DNA of 64,000 nucleotides from assembly GCA_017983615.1 (NCBI GenBank), contig JAGOBB010000008.1, positions 1 through 64,000 of the forward strand, written 5' to 3'. Shown here piece by piece: positions 17,791 to 27,383 of this stretch. Both the position numbers and the translations under genes were made by a program. This DNA comes from Azonexus sp. GTDB lineage: Bacteria > Pseudomonadota > Gammaproteobacteria > Burkholderiales > Rhodocyclaceae. The stretch's first letter is position 1, and every line of letters starts with the position of its first letter. The notes beneath the pieces are model-generated. The model saw only the letters and a program-made list of their open reading frames with translations. It was not told where the DNA came from and did no database searches.

Positions 17791-19668
17791 ATGAATCGCT
17801 ACCCACTCTGGAAGTACATCACCATCGCCATCGCGCTGGTGCTGGGCTTCGTATATACCCTGCCCAATTTCTTCGGCGAATCGCCGGCCGTGCAGCTGTC
17901 CAGCGCCAAAGCCACGATCAAGGTCGATGACAAGGCCAAAAGCCGTGTCGAGGAATCGCTGAAGGCCGCGGGCATCGCCCACAATGGCATCCAGCTCGAC
18001 TTCAACGGCGTCAAGACCCGCTTCAAGGACACCGACACCCAGCTGAAGGCCAAGGATGCACTGGAAAAGGCCTTCAATCCGGATCCGGCCGACCCGCAAT
18101 ACGTCGTCGCCCTGAACCTGCTGACCGCCTCGCCGCAGTGGCTGACTTCGTTACATGCGCTGCCGATGTACCTCGGCCTCGACCTGCGCGGCGGCGTGCA
18201 TTTCCTGCTGCAAGTCGACATGAAGGGCGCGCTGACCAAGAAGCTCGATTCGACCTCGGCCGACCTGCGCACCGTGATGCGCGACAAGAACCTGCGCCAC
18301 GGCGGTGTCGGCCGTGAAGGCGATCGCATCGTCGTCCGCTTCCGCGATGCCGAGACCCGCGACAAGGCCCGCAACCTGATCGCCGACAGCCAGCCCGACC
18401 TGCTGATCGCCGACGCCGGCGATGCCACCGAACCGCGCCTGGTCGCCACGCTGAAGCCGGAAGCCCAGAAGAAGATCGGCGAATTCGCGCTCAAGCAAAA
18501 CATCACCACGCTGCACAACCGGATCAACGAACTCGGCGTCGCCGAGCCGGTCATCCAGCAGCAAGGCTCGGACCGCATCGTCGTCCAGTTGCCCGGCGTG
18601 CAGGACACCGCCAAGGCCAAGGACATCCTCGGCCGCACCGCGACCCTCGAAATCCGCATGGTCGACGACTCGCCCGGCGCGCTGGATGCGGCGCTGGCCG
18701 GCAACCCGCCGTTCGGCACCGAGGTTTACAACGAGCGCGGCGGCCAGCCGCTGCTGGTCAAGAAGCAGGTCGTACTGACCGGCGACCGCCTGACCGACGC
18801 CCAGCCCGGCTTCGACAACCAGACGCAGGAACCGGCTGTCCATTTGACCCTCGACTCAGCCGGCGCCCGCATCTTCCGCGACGTCACCCGCGAGAACGTC
18901 AACAAGCGCATGGCCATCCTGCTCATCGAAAAGGGCAAGGGCGAAGTGGTTACCGCGCCGGTCATCCGCGACGAAATCGGCGGCGGCCGCGTGCAGATTT
19001 CCGGCCGCATGACGACCATGGAAGCCAACGACACCGCCCTGCTGCTGCGCGCCGGCTCGCTGGCCGCGCCGATGGACATCATCGAGGAACGGACCATCGG
19101 CCCGTCGCTCGGCGCTGAGAACATCCAGAAGGGTTTCCACTCGACGATGTGGGGTTTCGCCGCCATCGCCGTCTTCATGATCCTTTACTACCAGATGTTT
19201 GGCGTCGTTTCGGTGCTGGCGCTGGCCTCCAACCTGCTGTTCCTGGTCGCCATCCTGTCGCTGCTGCAAGCCACGCTGACCCTGCCCGGCATCGCCGCCA
19301 TCGCGCTGACGCTAGGTATGGCCATCGACGCCAACGTGCTGATCAACGAACGCGTCCGCGAGGAACTGCGCGCGGGCATGCCGCCGCAGGCCGCCATCTC
19401 CGAAGGCTACGAACGCGCCTTCGGGACCATTCTCGACTCCAACATCACCACGCTGATCGCCGGCCTGGCGCTGCTCATCTTCGGCTCCGGCCCGGTGCGC
19501 GGCTTCGCCGTCGTCCATTGCCTGGGCATCCTGACCTCGATCTTCTCCTCGGTCGTCGTCTCGCGCGGCCTGGTCAACCTGATCTACGGCCGCCAGAAGA
19601 AACTCGCCAAGGTCGCCATCGGCCAGCTGTGGAAACCGGGCAATGCTACGGTAACCGGCAAAAATTAA
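17791..19668 (+). CDS. secD: Protein translocase subunit SecD
   Basis: 625 residues, the usual size. It has an N-terminal transmembrane helix (10-26), the periplasmic P1 domain with YLGLDLRGGVHFLLQVDM (about residues 128-145), and five more helices near the C-terminus with GMAIDANVLINERVREE. With SecF it uses the proton gradient to pull proteins through SecYEG. The C-terminal tail ends GNATVTGKN, which is a variant copy of the dispersed element. Confidence 0.97.
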   Translation: MNRYPLWKYITIAIALVLGFVYTLPNFFGESPAVQLSSAKATIKVDDKAKSRVEESLKAAGIAHNGIQLDFNGVKTRFKDTDTQLKAKDALEKAFNPDPADPQYVVALNLLTASPQWLTSLHALPMYLGLDLRGGVHFLLQVDMKGALTKKLDSTSADLRTVMRDKNLRHGGVGREGDRIVVRFRDAETRDKARNLIADSQPDLLIADAGDATEPRLVATLKPEAQKKIGEFALKQNITTLHNRINELGVAEPVIQQQGSDRIVVQLPGVQDTAKAKDILGRTATLEIRMVDDSPGALDAALAGNPPFGTEVYNERGGQPLLVKKQVVLTGDRLTDAQPGFDNQTQEPAVHLTLDSAGARIFRDVTRENVNKRMAILLIEKGKGEVVTAPVIRDEIGGGRVQISGRMTTMEANDTALLLRAGSLAAPMDIIEERTIGPSLGAENIQKGFHSTMWGFAAIAVFMILYYQMFGVVSVLALASNLLFLVAILSLLQATLTLPGIAAIALTLGMAIDANVLINERVREELRAGMPPQAAISEGYERAFGTILDSNITTLIAGLALLIFGSGPVRGFAVVHCLGILTSIFSSVVVSRGLVNLIYGRQKKLAKVAIGQLWKPGNATVTGKN

Positions 19669-19680
19669 GGAAAAACGAAA
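19641..19680 (+). repeat. Dispersed element, copy 4 (one core mismatch)
   Basis: CAATGCTACGGTA, five bases, CAAAAATT, then AAGGAAAAACGAAAAT. The core ends in A instead of C. It spans the last codons of secD and the secF ribosome site (AAGGA). Confidence 0.75.
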
Positions 19681-20625
19681 ATGGAATTTTTCCGCATCAA
19701 AAAAGACATTCCGTTCATGCGCCATGCGCTGGCGTTCAATGTCATCTCCTTCGTCACCTTCCTGCTCGCCGTCTTCTTCCTGGTCACCAAGGGCCTGCAC
19801 CTGTCGGTCGAATTCACCGGCGGCACGCTGATCGAAGTGAAGTACGAACAGTCGGCCGACCTTGAGAAGATCCGCGGCGCGCTGGGCAAGGCCGGTTTCA
19901 CCGATTACTCGGTGCAGAACTTCGGCTCCTCGCAGGACGTGATGATTCGCCTGCCGCTGAAGGGCGACCAGAACACCAACCAGATCGGCGACGCCGTGAT
20001 GGCGGCCCTGCAGGCCGACGCCCCGGGCGGTGCCAAGCAGCGTGTCGAGTTCGTCGGCCCGCAGGTTGGCAAGGAACTCGCCGAGAACGGCGCCATGGCG
20101 CTGCTGCTGGTCGTCATCGGCATCGTCATCTACCTGGCGTTCCGCTTCGAATGGCGCTTCTCGGTCTCGGCCATCATCGCCAACCTGCACGACGTGGTGA
20201 TCATCCTCGGCTTCTTCGCCTTCTTCCAGTGGGAGTTCTCGCTGTCAGTGCTGGCCGCCGTGCTCGCCGTGCTCGGCTACTCGGTCAACGAATCGGTCGT
20301 CGTCTTCGACCGCGTCCGCGAAACCTTCAAGAAGGTGCGCGGCCTGACCACGCCGCAAGTGCTCGACCACGCCATCACCAGCACCATCAGCCGGACCATC
20401 ATCACCCACGGCTGTACCCAGCTAATGGTCCTGTCGATGCTGATCTTCGGCGGCGAAACCCTGCACTACTTCGCCATGGCCCTGACCATCGGCATCTGCT
20501 TCGGCATCTACTCCTCGGTCCTGGTCGCCAGCCCGCTGGTCATGTGGCTGGGCGTCTCGCGTGAGCAGTTCATCACCAAGACCAAGGTCATCGAAGGCGC
20601 CAACGAGGACGGCGCCGTCGTTTAA
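19681..20625 (+). CDS. secF: Protein translocase subunit SecF
   Basis: 314 residues, with six membrane helices. It carries the SecF motif VEFTGGTLIEVKY (about 42-54) and GYSVNESVVVFDRVRE in helix 4-5. It partners SecD in the inner membrane. It starts 12 bases after secD, with the ribosome site AAGGA inside the A/T arm of the dispersed element. It ends the tgt-yajC-secD-secF run. Confidence 0.97.
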   Translation: MEFFRIKKDIPFMRHALAFNVISFVTFLLAVFFLVTKGLHLSVEFTGGTLIEVKYEQSADLEKIRGALGKAGFTDYSVQNFGSSQDVMIRLPLKGDQNTNQIGDAVMAALQADAPGGAKQRVEFVGPQVGKELAENGAMALLLVVIGIVIYLAFRFEWRFSVSAIIANLHDVVIILGFFAFFQWEFSLSVLAAVLAVLGYSVNESVVVFDRVRETFKKVRGLTTPQVLDHAITSTISRTIITHGCTQLMVLSMLIFGGETLHYFAMALTIGICFGIYSSVLVASPLVMWLGVSREQFITKTKVIEGANEDGAVV

Positions 20626-20626
20626 G

Positions 20627-20636
20627 CAAATGCTAC
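20627..20636 (+). repeat. Possible remnant of the dispersed element
   Basis: GCAAATGCTAC matches the left part of the element, but ACCCC follows in place of GGTC. It lies just behind the secF stop codon. Confidence 0.3.
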
Positions 20637-20673
20637 ACCCCAAGGGTGCTTCCTGCGGGGCGCGGTAAGCCGT

Positions 20674-20709
20674 AAAAAAGCCGCCAAATTGAAATTTGGC
20701 GGCTTTTTT
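20674..20709. terminator. Strong bidirectional terminator between secF and the convergent gene
   Basis: AAAAAAGCCGCCAAATT and AATTTGGCGGCTTTTTT form an uninterrupted stem with a two-base loop, with A and T runs on the two sides. It serves secF and the minus-strand gene at 20734. Confidence 0.92.
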
Positions 20710-20733
20710 ATTTTGGGCGGCTGCTGCGTGCCC

Positions 20734-21240
20734 TCAGCGGTCGCTAGGGCGAACAACAAAATCCCATTCTTTGAACCCAAATTTATCGAAGAGTACGTAG
20801 GCCGATCCAAAAGCACCTATGCCCATCAAAGGTAAGCTTTGCACCCATACCATTGGCCCTATCGTGCCGAACTTAACAATGAACCAGACAGCAAGCCCTG
20901 TTGCAGCCAGAAAAGCGAGCACACCAAATGCAACATAGCCTCTTCTCTCCATCAAGCCGCCTAGCGCCATACCAATCCCGGCGGATAGACATCCAATCGC
21001 CATTCGCCAATCAATTGGGTGAATTAGCATGGATAGGGCAACGACAACGCCTAAGGCGACACACGTTATGAGTGCATCGCCTCGCTTTGATTGAAGCCGA
21101 TCCACAAGTGATGTTGGACGTGGATAGTTAACTTGGTTTAAAGGCGGGGTTACGCCTGCACTCAAGCGATTGACTGCCTCTTCCCTTAGAGACTTGGCCG
21201 CCCGATGTATCTCTGCTTCAGTTAGAGGCACCTTATCCAT
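20734..21240 (-). CDS. Small membrane protein of unknown function, low-GC
   Basis: 168 residues. A polar N-terminal part of about 60 residues (EAEIHRAAKSLREEAVNRL) is followed by four hydrophobic stretches (about 64-80, 84-101, 106-128, 131-153). ATG at 21240 has AAGGA five bases upstream. The gene and its flank use clearly more A/T than all neighbours and different codons, which points to recent acquisition. I do not recognise a family. It is a single-gene unit, convergent to secF and separated from the b-type cytochrome by 113 bases. Confidence 0.7.
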   Translation of the reverse strand: MDKVPLTEAEIHRAAKSLREEAVNRLSAGVTPPLNQVNYPRPTSLVDRLQSKRGDALITCVALGVVVALSMLIHPIDWRMAIGCLSAGIGMALGGLMERRGYVAFGVLAFLAATGLAVWFIVKFGTIGPMVWVQSLPLMGIGAFGSAYVLFDKFGFKEWDFVVRPSDR

Positions 21241-21353
21241 AAAAATCCTTGGCATGCAATTGAAATCGATTCTACATGCCATATGCAATTTCGGCTCGTA
21301 GCCAATTCCGAGCCCTACCTGAATCAATCAGCCCTAAAGCCGCCCCCCATCAA

Positions 21354-22040
21354 TCACCAGCCCGGCGTCTCCACCGCCTCCGCAGGTGGCTCGGGCAGCC
21401 ACGCGCCGCTGGCACCATATACCACCGCGCCGGCAATGACGACTGCGACGACCAGGGCCACCATGCCGCCCCCCCTGGCCGGCTCGCCGCTGGCGCCTTC
21501 CTTCCAGCCAGTCAGCATCGGTTTGATCAGGTCGTCCTTGTTGACGCGGCCATGGAAGATGACGGCGCCGACGTGCAGGACGACGAAGGCGATCAGCGCG
21601 TTGGACAGCAGTTGGTGGATGCCACTCAGGCGGTCGCTGAGGGATTTGCCGATCAGCCCATAGAGCGGGCCGGTGAAGGTGATGTCGTCGTTGGCGAACA
21701 GACCGCTGGCGACTTGGGCGGTCAGCAGCAGCAAAAGCGTGAACACGGACAGGCCGCCGAGCGGGTTGTGGCCCAGGCCGCGCCATTCGCCTTTCAGATA
21801 GGCCCTGATCCGGGCCGGCGTTGGCAGGAACTGGGCGAAGCGCGCATAGGTCGAGCCGGCGAAGCCCCAGACGATGCGGAAGGCGACCAGGCCGACGATG
21901 GCGAGGCCTATCTTGCCGTGGAGGTCGATCAGCTTGCCGCCGATCTGCCCGCTGACGACGGCGGCGACGACGGCCAGTACGAGCAGCCAGTGAAACAGAC
22001 GGGTGGGCAGATCCCAGAGGCGGATTCGTTGGCTGTTCAT
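21354..22040 (-). CDS. Cytochrome b561-family membrane protein
   Basis: 228 residues with four core membrane helices and one extra near the C-terminus. Candidate heme-b histidines are in RLFHWLLVLAV (helix 1), DLHGKIGLAIVG (helix 2), GIHQLLSNALIAFVVLHVGAVIFHG (helices 3-4). The family passes electrons between the membrane quinone pool and periplasmic c-type cytochromes. Directly upstream is cytochrome c', a common pairing. A strong hairpin lies between the two, so co-transcription is probably partial. Confidence 0.88.
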   Translation of the reverse strand: MNSQRIRLWDLPTRLFHWLLVLAVVAAVVSGQIGGKLIDLHGKIGLAIVGLVAFRIVWGFAGSTYARFAQFLPTPARIRAYLKGEWRGLGHNPLGGLSVFTLLLLLTAQVASGLFANDDITFTGPLYGLIGKSLSDRLSGIHQLLSNALIAFVVLHVGAVIFHGRVNKDDLIKPMLTGWKEGASGEPARGGGMVALVVAVVIAGAVVYGASGAWLPEPPAEAVETPGW

Positions 22041-22065
22041 GGTCGGTTCTTGTCGTTGGCTTGGT

Positions 22066-22092
22066 AAAAAAACAGGCACCCGCGGGTGCCTG
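22066..22092 (-). terminator. Intrinsic terminator after cytochrome c'
   Basis: CAGGCACCCG-CGGGTGCCTG is a perfect 20-base palindrome; on the minus strand it is followed by seven T. It lies between cytochrome c' and cytochrome b561, 25 bases before the latter's ATG. Confidence 0.85.
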
Positions 22093-22112
22093 TGCTGGTG
22101 ACGCAAATTATC

Positions 22113-22571
22113 TTACTTCTTGGCCTTGTAGTCGTCGTGACAGGCCTTGCAGGTGTCGCCGAGCTTGCCGAGCTGGGCGCCGACGGCCGCGGCATCGCCG
22201 GTGGCGGCGATTTTGGCCATTTCATTGGCTTCCTTGTTGAAGGCCATAGCGAGCTTGCCGACCTTTTCCTTGTCGGTGAAGATGGCCGGCTTGGCGCGGG
22301 TGGGCTCCCAGCCGGTGCCCTTGTCGCTGCCCGGCACGTAGAGCGCGCCCATGCCGGCGTTGGCGATGGCCTGGATGGCGTTGGCTGCCTTGACGACATC
22401 TTCCTTGTTGTACTGGCCACCTTCGACGTTCATCTTGATGCGGCCCATGTTCCAGGCCATGAAACCATAGCCGGACTGGCGGAACTTGATGGCGTCTTCC
22501 GGCTTCAACTGGGCGGAAGCGGCGCCGGCAAAGGAGAGCGAAAGGAGGGCGAGCAGCAGTTTGATCTTCAT
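22113..22571 (-). CDS. Cytochrome c'
   Basis: 152 residues with a signal peptide cleaved near ASA (18-20). The mature protein begins QLKPEDAIKFRQSGYGFMAWNMGRI, typical of cytochrome c', and has one heme site CKACH near the C-terminus (141-145), as in this four-helix-bundle family. Cytochromes c' bind NO and are linked to protection from nitrosative stress, which fits a denitrifier. Start at 22571 is preferred over 22586 because of the leader. Confidence 0.93.
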   Translation of the reverse strand: MKIKLLLALLSLSFAGAASAQLKPEDAIKFRQSGYGFMAWNMGRIKMNVEGGQYNKEDVVKAANAIQAIANAGMGALYVPGSDKGTGWEPTRAKPAIFTDKEKVGKLAMAFNKEANEMAKIAATGDAAAVGAQLGKLGDTCKACHDDYKAKK

Positions 22572-22708
22572 TATTGGATTCTCCATTTAGGTTGGGAATG
22601 GCGGGAATGCAACGGGTAAACGCAAGCTATCCCCGGTTTATTCCATGAAGATGAAACCGGGCTGACAGCCCCCGCGACGCGAGAGACTGTAAGCCCCTGC
22701 CCGGCTGG

Positions 22709-22732
22709 TGTCGGTGACCTGAGTCACCGACA
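22709..22732 (-). terminator. Hairpin downstream of the DUF2322-like gene
   Basis: TGTCGGTGAC and GTCACCGACA form a perfect 10-bp stem with loop CTGA just past the stop of the gene at 22744. There is no T run, so it may be a weak terminator or RNA 3'-end stabiliser. Confidence 0.45.
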
Positions 22733-22743
22733 GCCGAGGCGAT

Positions 22744-23061
22744 TCAGACCGCGAAGACGTGCTTGGCGCGCAGCGCAGGCTGGCCGCCTTCGATAGCGAT
22801 CAGGCGGGCGATGTTGGGGTGCTTGCCCGGGTTGGTGCGCTCGTCTTCGGTGTGCTCGGCGAAAATTTCCAGGCCTTTCTTCGCGGCCTCGATGTTGATC
22901 GAGCCGTAGGTCTGCGCCAGATGGTTGTAGACGGCCAGCGAGCCCTGGCTGCCGGCCTTGTTTTCGATGGTGGCGACGATGTTACCGTCGGCGTCGAGCA
23001 GGTTGATTGCGGCCAGGTGGGAGATGCCGGGCAGTTTTTTAAGGTTTTCAGCAAAAGACAT
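22744..23061 (-). CDS. DUF2322-like protein, unknown function
   Basis: 105 residues, soluble, no signal peptide. The sequence has the pattern SFAENLKKLPGISHLAAINLLDADGN, an AEHTEDERTNPGKHPNIARL segment, and looks like the DUF2322 family of betaproteobacteria and Neisseria (recalled, not searched). No catalytic residues are evident. It is transcribed alone, with a 102-base gap upstream that holds a full copy of the dispersed element. Confidence 0.65.
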   Translation of the reverse strand: MSFAENLKKLPGISHLAAINLLDADGNIVATIENKAGSQGSLAVYNHLAQTYGSINIEAAKKGLEIFAEHTEDERTNPGKHPNIARLIAIEGGQPALRAKHVFAV

Positions 23062-23110
23062 GGTGGGGTCCTCGTCAAAAAGGACGGGCGCCTGAGGCGC
23101 CCGCCGGAAT

Positions 23111-23156
23111 TATTTCAATTTTGGGCAAAATTTCGGGCCGACCGTAGCATTTGGCC
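23111..23156 (-). repeat. Dispersed TGCTACGGTC element, copy 5 (full length, intergenic)
   Basis: Minus strand: GCCAAATGCTACGGTC, GGCCC, GAAATTT, TGCCC, AAAATTGAAAT. It lies between two minus-strand genes and belongs to neither. Confidence 0.9.
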
Positions 23157-23163
23157 CGGCGGC

Positions 23164-23439
23164 TTACTTCCAGTCGCGCTTGGCCTTGACCATGCCGATG
23201 ATCAGGCCGGTGGTGAAGGTGGCGACCGGCACGGCGAAGACGATCGCCTTGATGCCGCGTTCGGCGCCGAACTGGTAGAGCAGCCAGAGCGCCGGCAGCA
23301 GGCCGAGGAAGAGGCCGATCGCCCCACCCCGGATGCCGCCACGGATCACGTCGCGATCCGTTGTCTTGCGGTCGCCGGTGCAGTGCGGGCAGTAGATGGC
23401 GTCAGCCGGCACTTCCTGGCCGCATTGGCTGCATTTCAT
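23164..23439 (-). CDS. Zinc-ribbon membrane protein, unknown function
   Basis: 91 residues. The N-terminus is a zinc ribbon (CSQCGQ and CPHC, Cys3/6/17/20) and two membrane helices follow (about 36-58 and 63-82), separated by FGAERG. Such zinc-ribbon/TM proteins are common and uncharacterised. It begins 13 bases downstream of purB and may be read through from it. Confidence 0.72.
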   Translation of the reverse strand: MKCSQCGQEVPADAIYCPHCTGDRKTTDRDVIRGGIRGGAIGLFLGLLPALWLLYQFGAERGIKAIVFAVPVATFTTGLIIGMVKAKRDWK

Positions 23440-23452
23440 CAGGGACCGCCGC

Positions 23453-24850
<1,398 letters not shown>

Positions 24851-24914
24851 TTACCTCCCGGACGAAGCCCTGCCCATACGCTATAATCGGAGTCCCCAAA
24901 TCAGAGAGCTCGCG

Positions 24915-25523
24915 ATGAAGCTTATCGGCTCGCATACCAGCCCGTTCGTGCGCAAAGTACGAGTCGTGCTGGCCGAAAAAAAAATCGAATACGATTTCGT
25001 GATTGACTCGCCCTGGCTGGAAGACAGCAAGGTGCCGAACATCAACCCGCTGGGCAAGATCCCGGTGCTGGTGCTGGACGACGAAACGCCGCTGTTCGAC
25101 TCCAGGGTCATTGTCGAATACATCGATAACGTCACCCCGAACAACAAGCTGTTCCCCGCCCCCAACCGCGAGCGGACCGAGGTCAAGCGCTGGGAAGCCC
25201 TGGCCGACGGCGTCTGCGATGCGGCCGTCGCCGCCCTGCTCGAAGGCAAGCGGCCGAAGAAGGAACAAAGCGCCGACTGGATTGAACGTCAGCGCGGCAA
25301 GGTCATGCGCGGCCTGGAATTCATGGCCGTGGAACTGGGGGAGAAGAGCTTCTGCATGGGTACCCATTTCTCGATGGCCGACATCGCCGTCGGCACCGCG
25401 TTGGGCTACCTGAATTTCCGTTTCGCCGAAATCAACTGGCAGGAAAGCCACCCCAACCTGGCCAAGCTCTACGACAAGCTAATCCAGCGCCCGCCCTTCG
25501 CGGATACCGTACCGCACGACTAA
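24915..25523 (+). CDS. Glutathione S-transferase family protein (YibF-like)
   Basis: 202 residues: N-terminal thioredoxin-fold domain (1-80) beginning MKLIGSHTSPFVRKVRVVLAEK with Ser8 or Ser10 as the likely glutathione-activating residue, INPLGKIPVLVLDD with the cis-Pro, and FDSRVIVEYID; then an all-helical C-terminal domain with the N-capping motif FSMADIAVGTAL. The substrate is unknown. ATG at 24915; a TATAAT box at 24882-24887 suggests a promoter 25 bases upstream, though no good -35 is seen. It is divergent from purB. Confidence 0.9.
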   Translation: MKLIGSHTSPFVRKVRVVLAEKKIEYDFVIDSPWLEDSKVPNINPLGKIPVLVLDDETPLFDSRVIVEYIDNVTPNNKLFPAPNRERTEVKRWEALADGVCDAAVAALLEGKRPKKEQSADWIERQRGKVMRGLEFMAVELGEKSFCMGTHFSMADIAVGTALGYLNFRFAEINWQESHPNLAKLYDKLIQRPPFADTVPHD

Positions 25524-25546
25524 GGCCGACGCCGGCCCAGACTACA

Positions 25547-25576
25547 GGGATGCCCGCGGGCATCCCTTCTTTTTTC
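25547..25576 (+). terminator. Intrinsic terminator after the GST gene
   Basis: GGGATGCCCG-CGGGCATCCC is a perfect 20-base palindrome followed by TTCTTTTTT. Confidence 0.9.
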
Positions 25577-25667
25577 CTGATCGCGCCCGCCTTCGCATCA
25601 CTCCCGATGAACCTCCCGAGCGCAACTCGGGTCTATTGTTCACGATCCGACAACAGGTGAGAGGCAT

Positions 25668-26279
25668 ATGGCTGTAAAACCCATTCCCGACGGCGTACCC
25701 ATGGAAAAGGTCGCGCTCTCGCTGACCACCGCACTGGGCGCGCGCGACGTTCACACCCGCGCGCATTCCGACCGCGTCGTCCAGCTCTCCACCGAGCTTG
25801 GCCAGCACATCGACCTTTCCAAAGAGGAACTGGAAATGCTCGCGCTGGGCGCGCAGTTCCACGACCTGGGCAAAATCGGCATTCCCGACAAGGTCTTGCG
25901 CAAGCCAGCAGCGTTCGAACAAGACGAATGGAATTGCATGAAGGAGCACGCCGTGATCGGCGAGCAGATCATTCTTGCGATCAATGGCGAAAAATCACCA
26001 GCCATCGCCCGCACCGTGCGCCACCACCATGAGCATTTCGATGGTTCAGGCTACCCTGACGGACTGCGCGGCACGGAAATTCCGCTCTTCTCGCGGATCA
26101 TCTCGCTCGCCGACAGCTACGACGCAATGATCGAAACCCGGGCCTACCACAAGCCGCGCCTGCACCATGAAGTCATGGCCATCCTGAACAGCGAGGCCGG
26201 GAAGAAACACGACCCCGACCTGTTGCATGCCTTCTGCGCAATCATCGAAAAGTCATCGATGCGCGGCCCCGACGCCTGA
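25668..26279 (+). CDS. Stand-alone HD-GYP domain phosphodiesterase
   Basis: 203 residues made of one HD-GYP domain without an attached receiver or sensor. Metal and catalytic motifs are complete: HTRAHSDRV (about 29-37), HDLGKIGIPD (65-74), EHAVIGEQI, VRHHHEHFDGSGYPDGLRG (about 117-135) and SLADSYDAM. The family hydrolyses cyclic di-GMP in the cytoplasm, controlling motility and biofilm. Start ATG with GAGAGG upstream, 144 bases after the GST gene. It is single-gene, convergent with mnmA with only six bases between stop codons. Confidence 0.9.
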   Translation: MAVKPIPDGVPMEKVALSLTTALGARDVHTRAHSDRVVQLSTELGQHIDLSKEELEMLALGAQFHDLGKIGIPDKVLRKPAAFEQDEWNCMKEHAVIGEQIILAINGEKSPAIARTVRHHHEHFDGSGYPDGLRGTEIPLFSRIISLADSYDAMIETRAYHKPRLHHEVMAILNSEAGKKHDPDLLHAFCAIIEKSSMRGPDA

Positions 26280-26289
26280 ACGCGTTCAG
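26276..26289. other. Palindrome containing both stop codons of convergent genes
   Basis: CTGAACG-CGTTCAG is a perfect 14-base palindrome. The TGA of the HD-GYP gene (26277-26279) and the TGA of mnmA (26286-26288) are its mirror-image parts. It is too short to be a strong terminator. Confidence 0.4.
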
Positions 26290-27383
26290 CGGATGACCCC
26301 GCCTCCCAGGCAAACACGACTTTCGTAGAGCACCACCGACTGCCCCGGCGTAAGCGCCCACTGCGGCTCGGCAAATCGGATTTCGCAGCTTTCGCTATCG
26401 ACACGCTCGACTTCGCAGGGCTGGTCGGCCGTCCGGTAACGCGGTTTGGCGGTATAAACCCAGTGCGTATGCGGCGCCCGCCCTGACACCCAGGACAACT
26501 GCTCGGCCACCAGATCGCCCTTGAGCAGGGCCGGATGATCATGCCCCTGGACCACGTACAGCACGTTCTTGTCCATGTCCTTGCCGGCGACGAACCAGGC
26601 GTCGTGATCGCCGCCACCCGCCTGGCCCTTTTCCTTCAGGCCGCCGATATGCAGCCCCTTGCGTTGGCCCATGGTGTGAAACATCAGGCCATCGTGCTCG
26701 CCGAGTACCTTGCCGTCGTCAAGACGGCGGATCTCGCCCTTCTTCGGCGGCAGGTAACGCGCGAGAAAATCCTTGAATGGCCGCTCACCAATGAAGCAGA
26801 TGCCGGTCGAATCCTTCTTGGCCGCGACGTGCAACCCGGCTGCCTCGGCCATCTTGCGCACTTCGCGCTTGTAAAGGTCGGCCAGCGGAAACAAGGTCTT
26901 CGACAGCTGCGCCTGGTTCAAGCGATAAAGGAAATAACTCTGATCCTTGGTACCGTCCTCGGCCTTCAGCAGCTGAAATTCGCCGTTGAACTCGCGCACG
27001 CCGGCGTAGTGCCCGGTGGCGATCTTGTCGGCACCCAACTGCATGGCATGATCGAGGAAAGCCTTGAACTTGATTTCGGAGTTGCACAGGATGTCCGGAT
27101 TCGGCGTCCGCCCGGCCTGGTACTCGCGCAGGAATTCGGCAAACACCCGCTCGCGGTATTCGGCGGCAAAATTGACCACCTCGACGTCAATGCCGATGCG
27201 GTCGGCGACGCTCATCACGTCGATCAGGTCCTGGCGCGACGAGCAGTATTCCTCGGTGTCGTCGTCTTCCCAGTTCTTCATGAACAGGCCGATCACCTTC
27301 CAGCCCTGTTGTTTCAGCAGCAACGCCGCCACGGAGGAATCGACCCCGCCGGACAGGCCGACGACCACGGTTTTTTCAGACAT
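26286..27383 (-). CDS. mnmA: tRNA 2-thiouridylase MnmA
   Basis: 365 residues. It thiolates uridine 34 of Lys, Glu and Gln tRNAs using sulfur relayed by the Tus system or IscS. Seen: the ATP-binding PP-loop SGGVDSS (11-17), the catalytic cysteines in [12 protein letters not shown] and [13 protein letters not shown], and the C-terminal beta domain. The start at 27383 is preferred over 27410. The next upstream gene overlaps it by eight bases, then nudJ, which recalls the nudJ-mnmA order of E. coli with an extra gene inserted. Confidence 0.96.
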   Translation of the reverse strand: MSEKTVVVGLSGGVDSSVAALLLKQQGWKVIGLFMKNWEDDDTEEYCSSRQDLIDVMSVADRIGIDVEVVNFAAEYRERVFAEFLREYQAGRTPNPDILCNSEIKFKAFLDHAMQLGADKIATGHYAGVREFNGEFQLLKAEDGTKDQSYFLYRLNQAQLSKTLFPLADLYKREVRKMAEAAGLHVAAKKDSTGICFIGERPFKDFLARYLPPKKGEIRRLDDGKVLGEHDGLMFHTMGQRKGLHIGGLKEKGQAGGGDHDAWFVAGKDMDKNVLYVVQGHDHPALLKGDLVAEQLSWVSGRAPHTHWVYTAKPRYRTADQPCEVERVDSESCEIRFAEPQWALTPGQSVVLYESRVCLGGGVIR

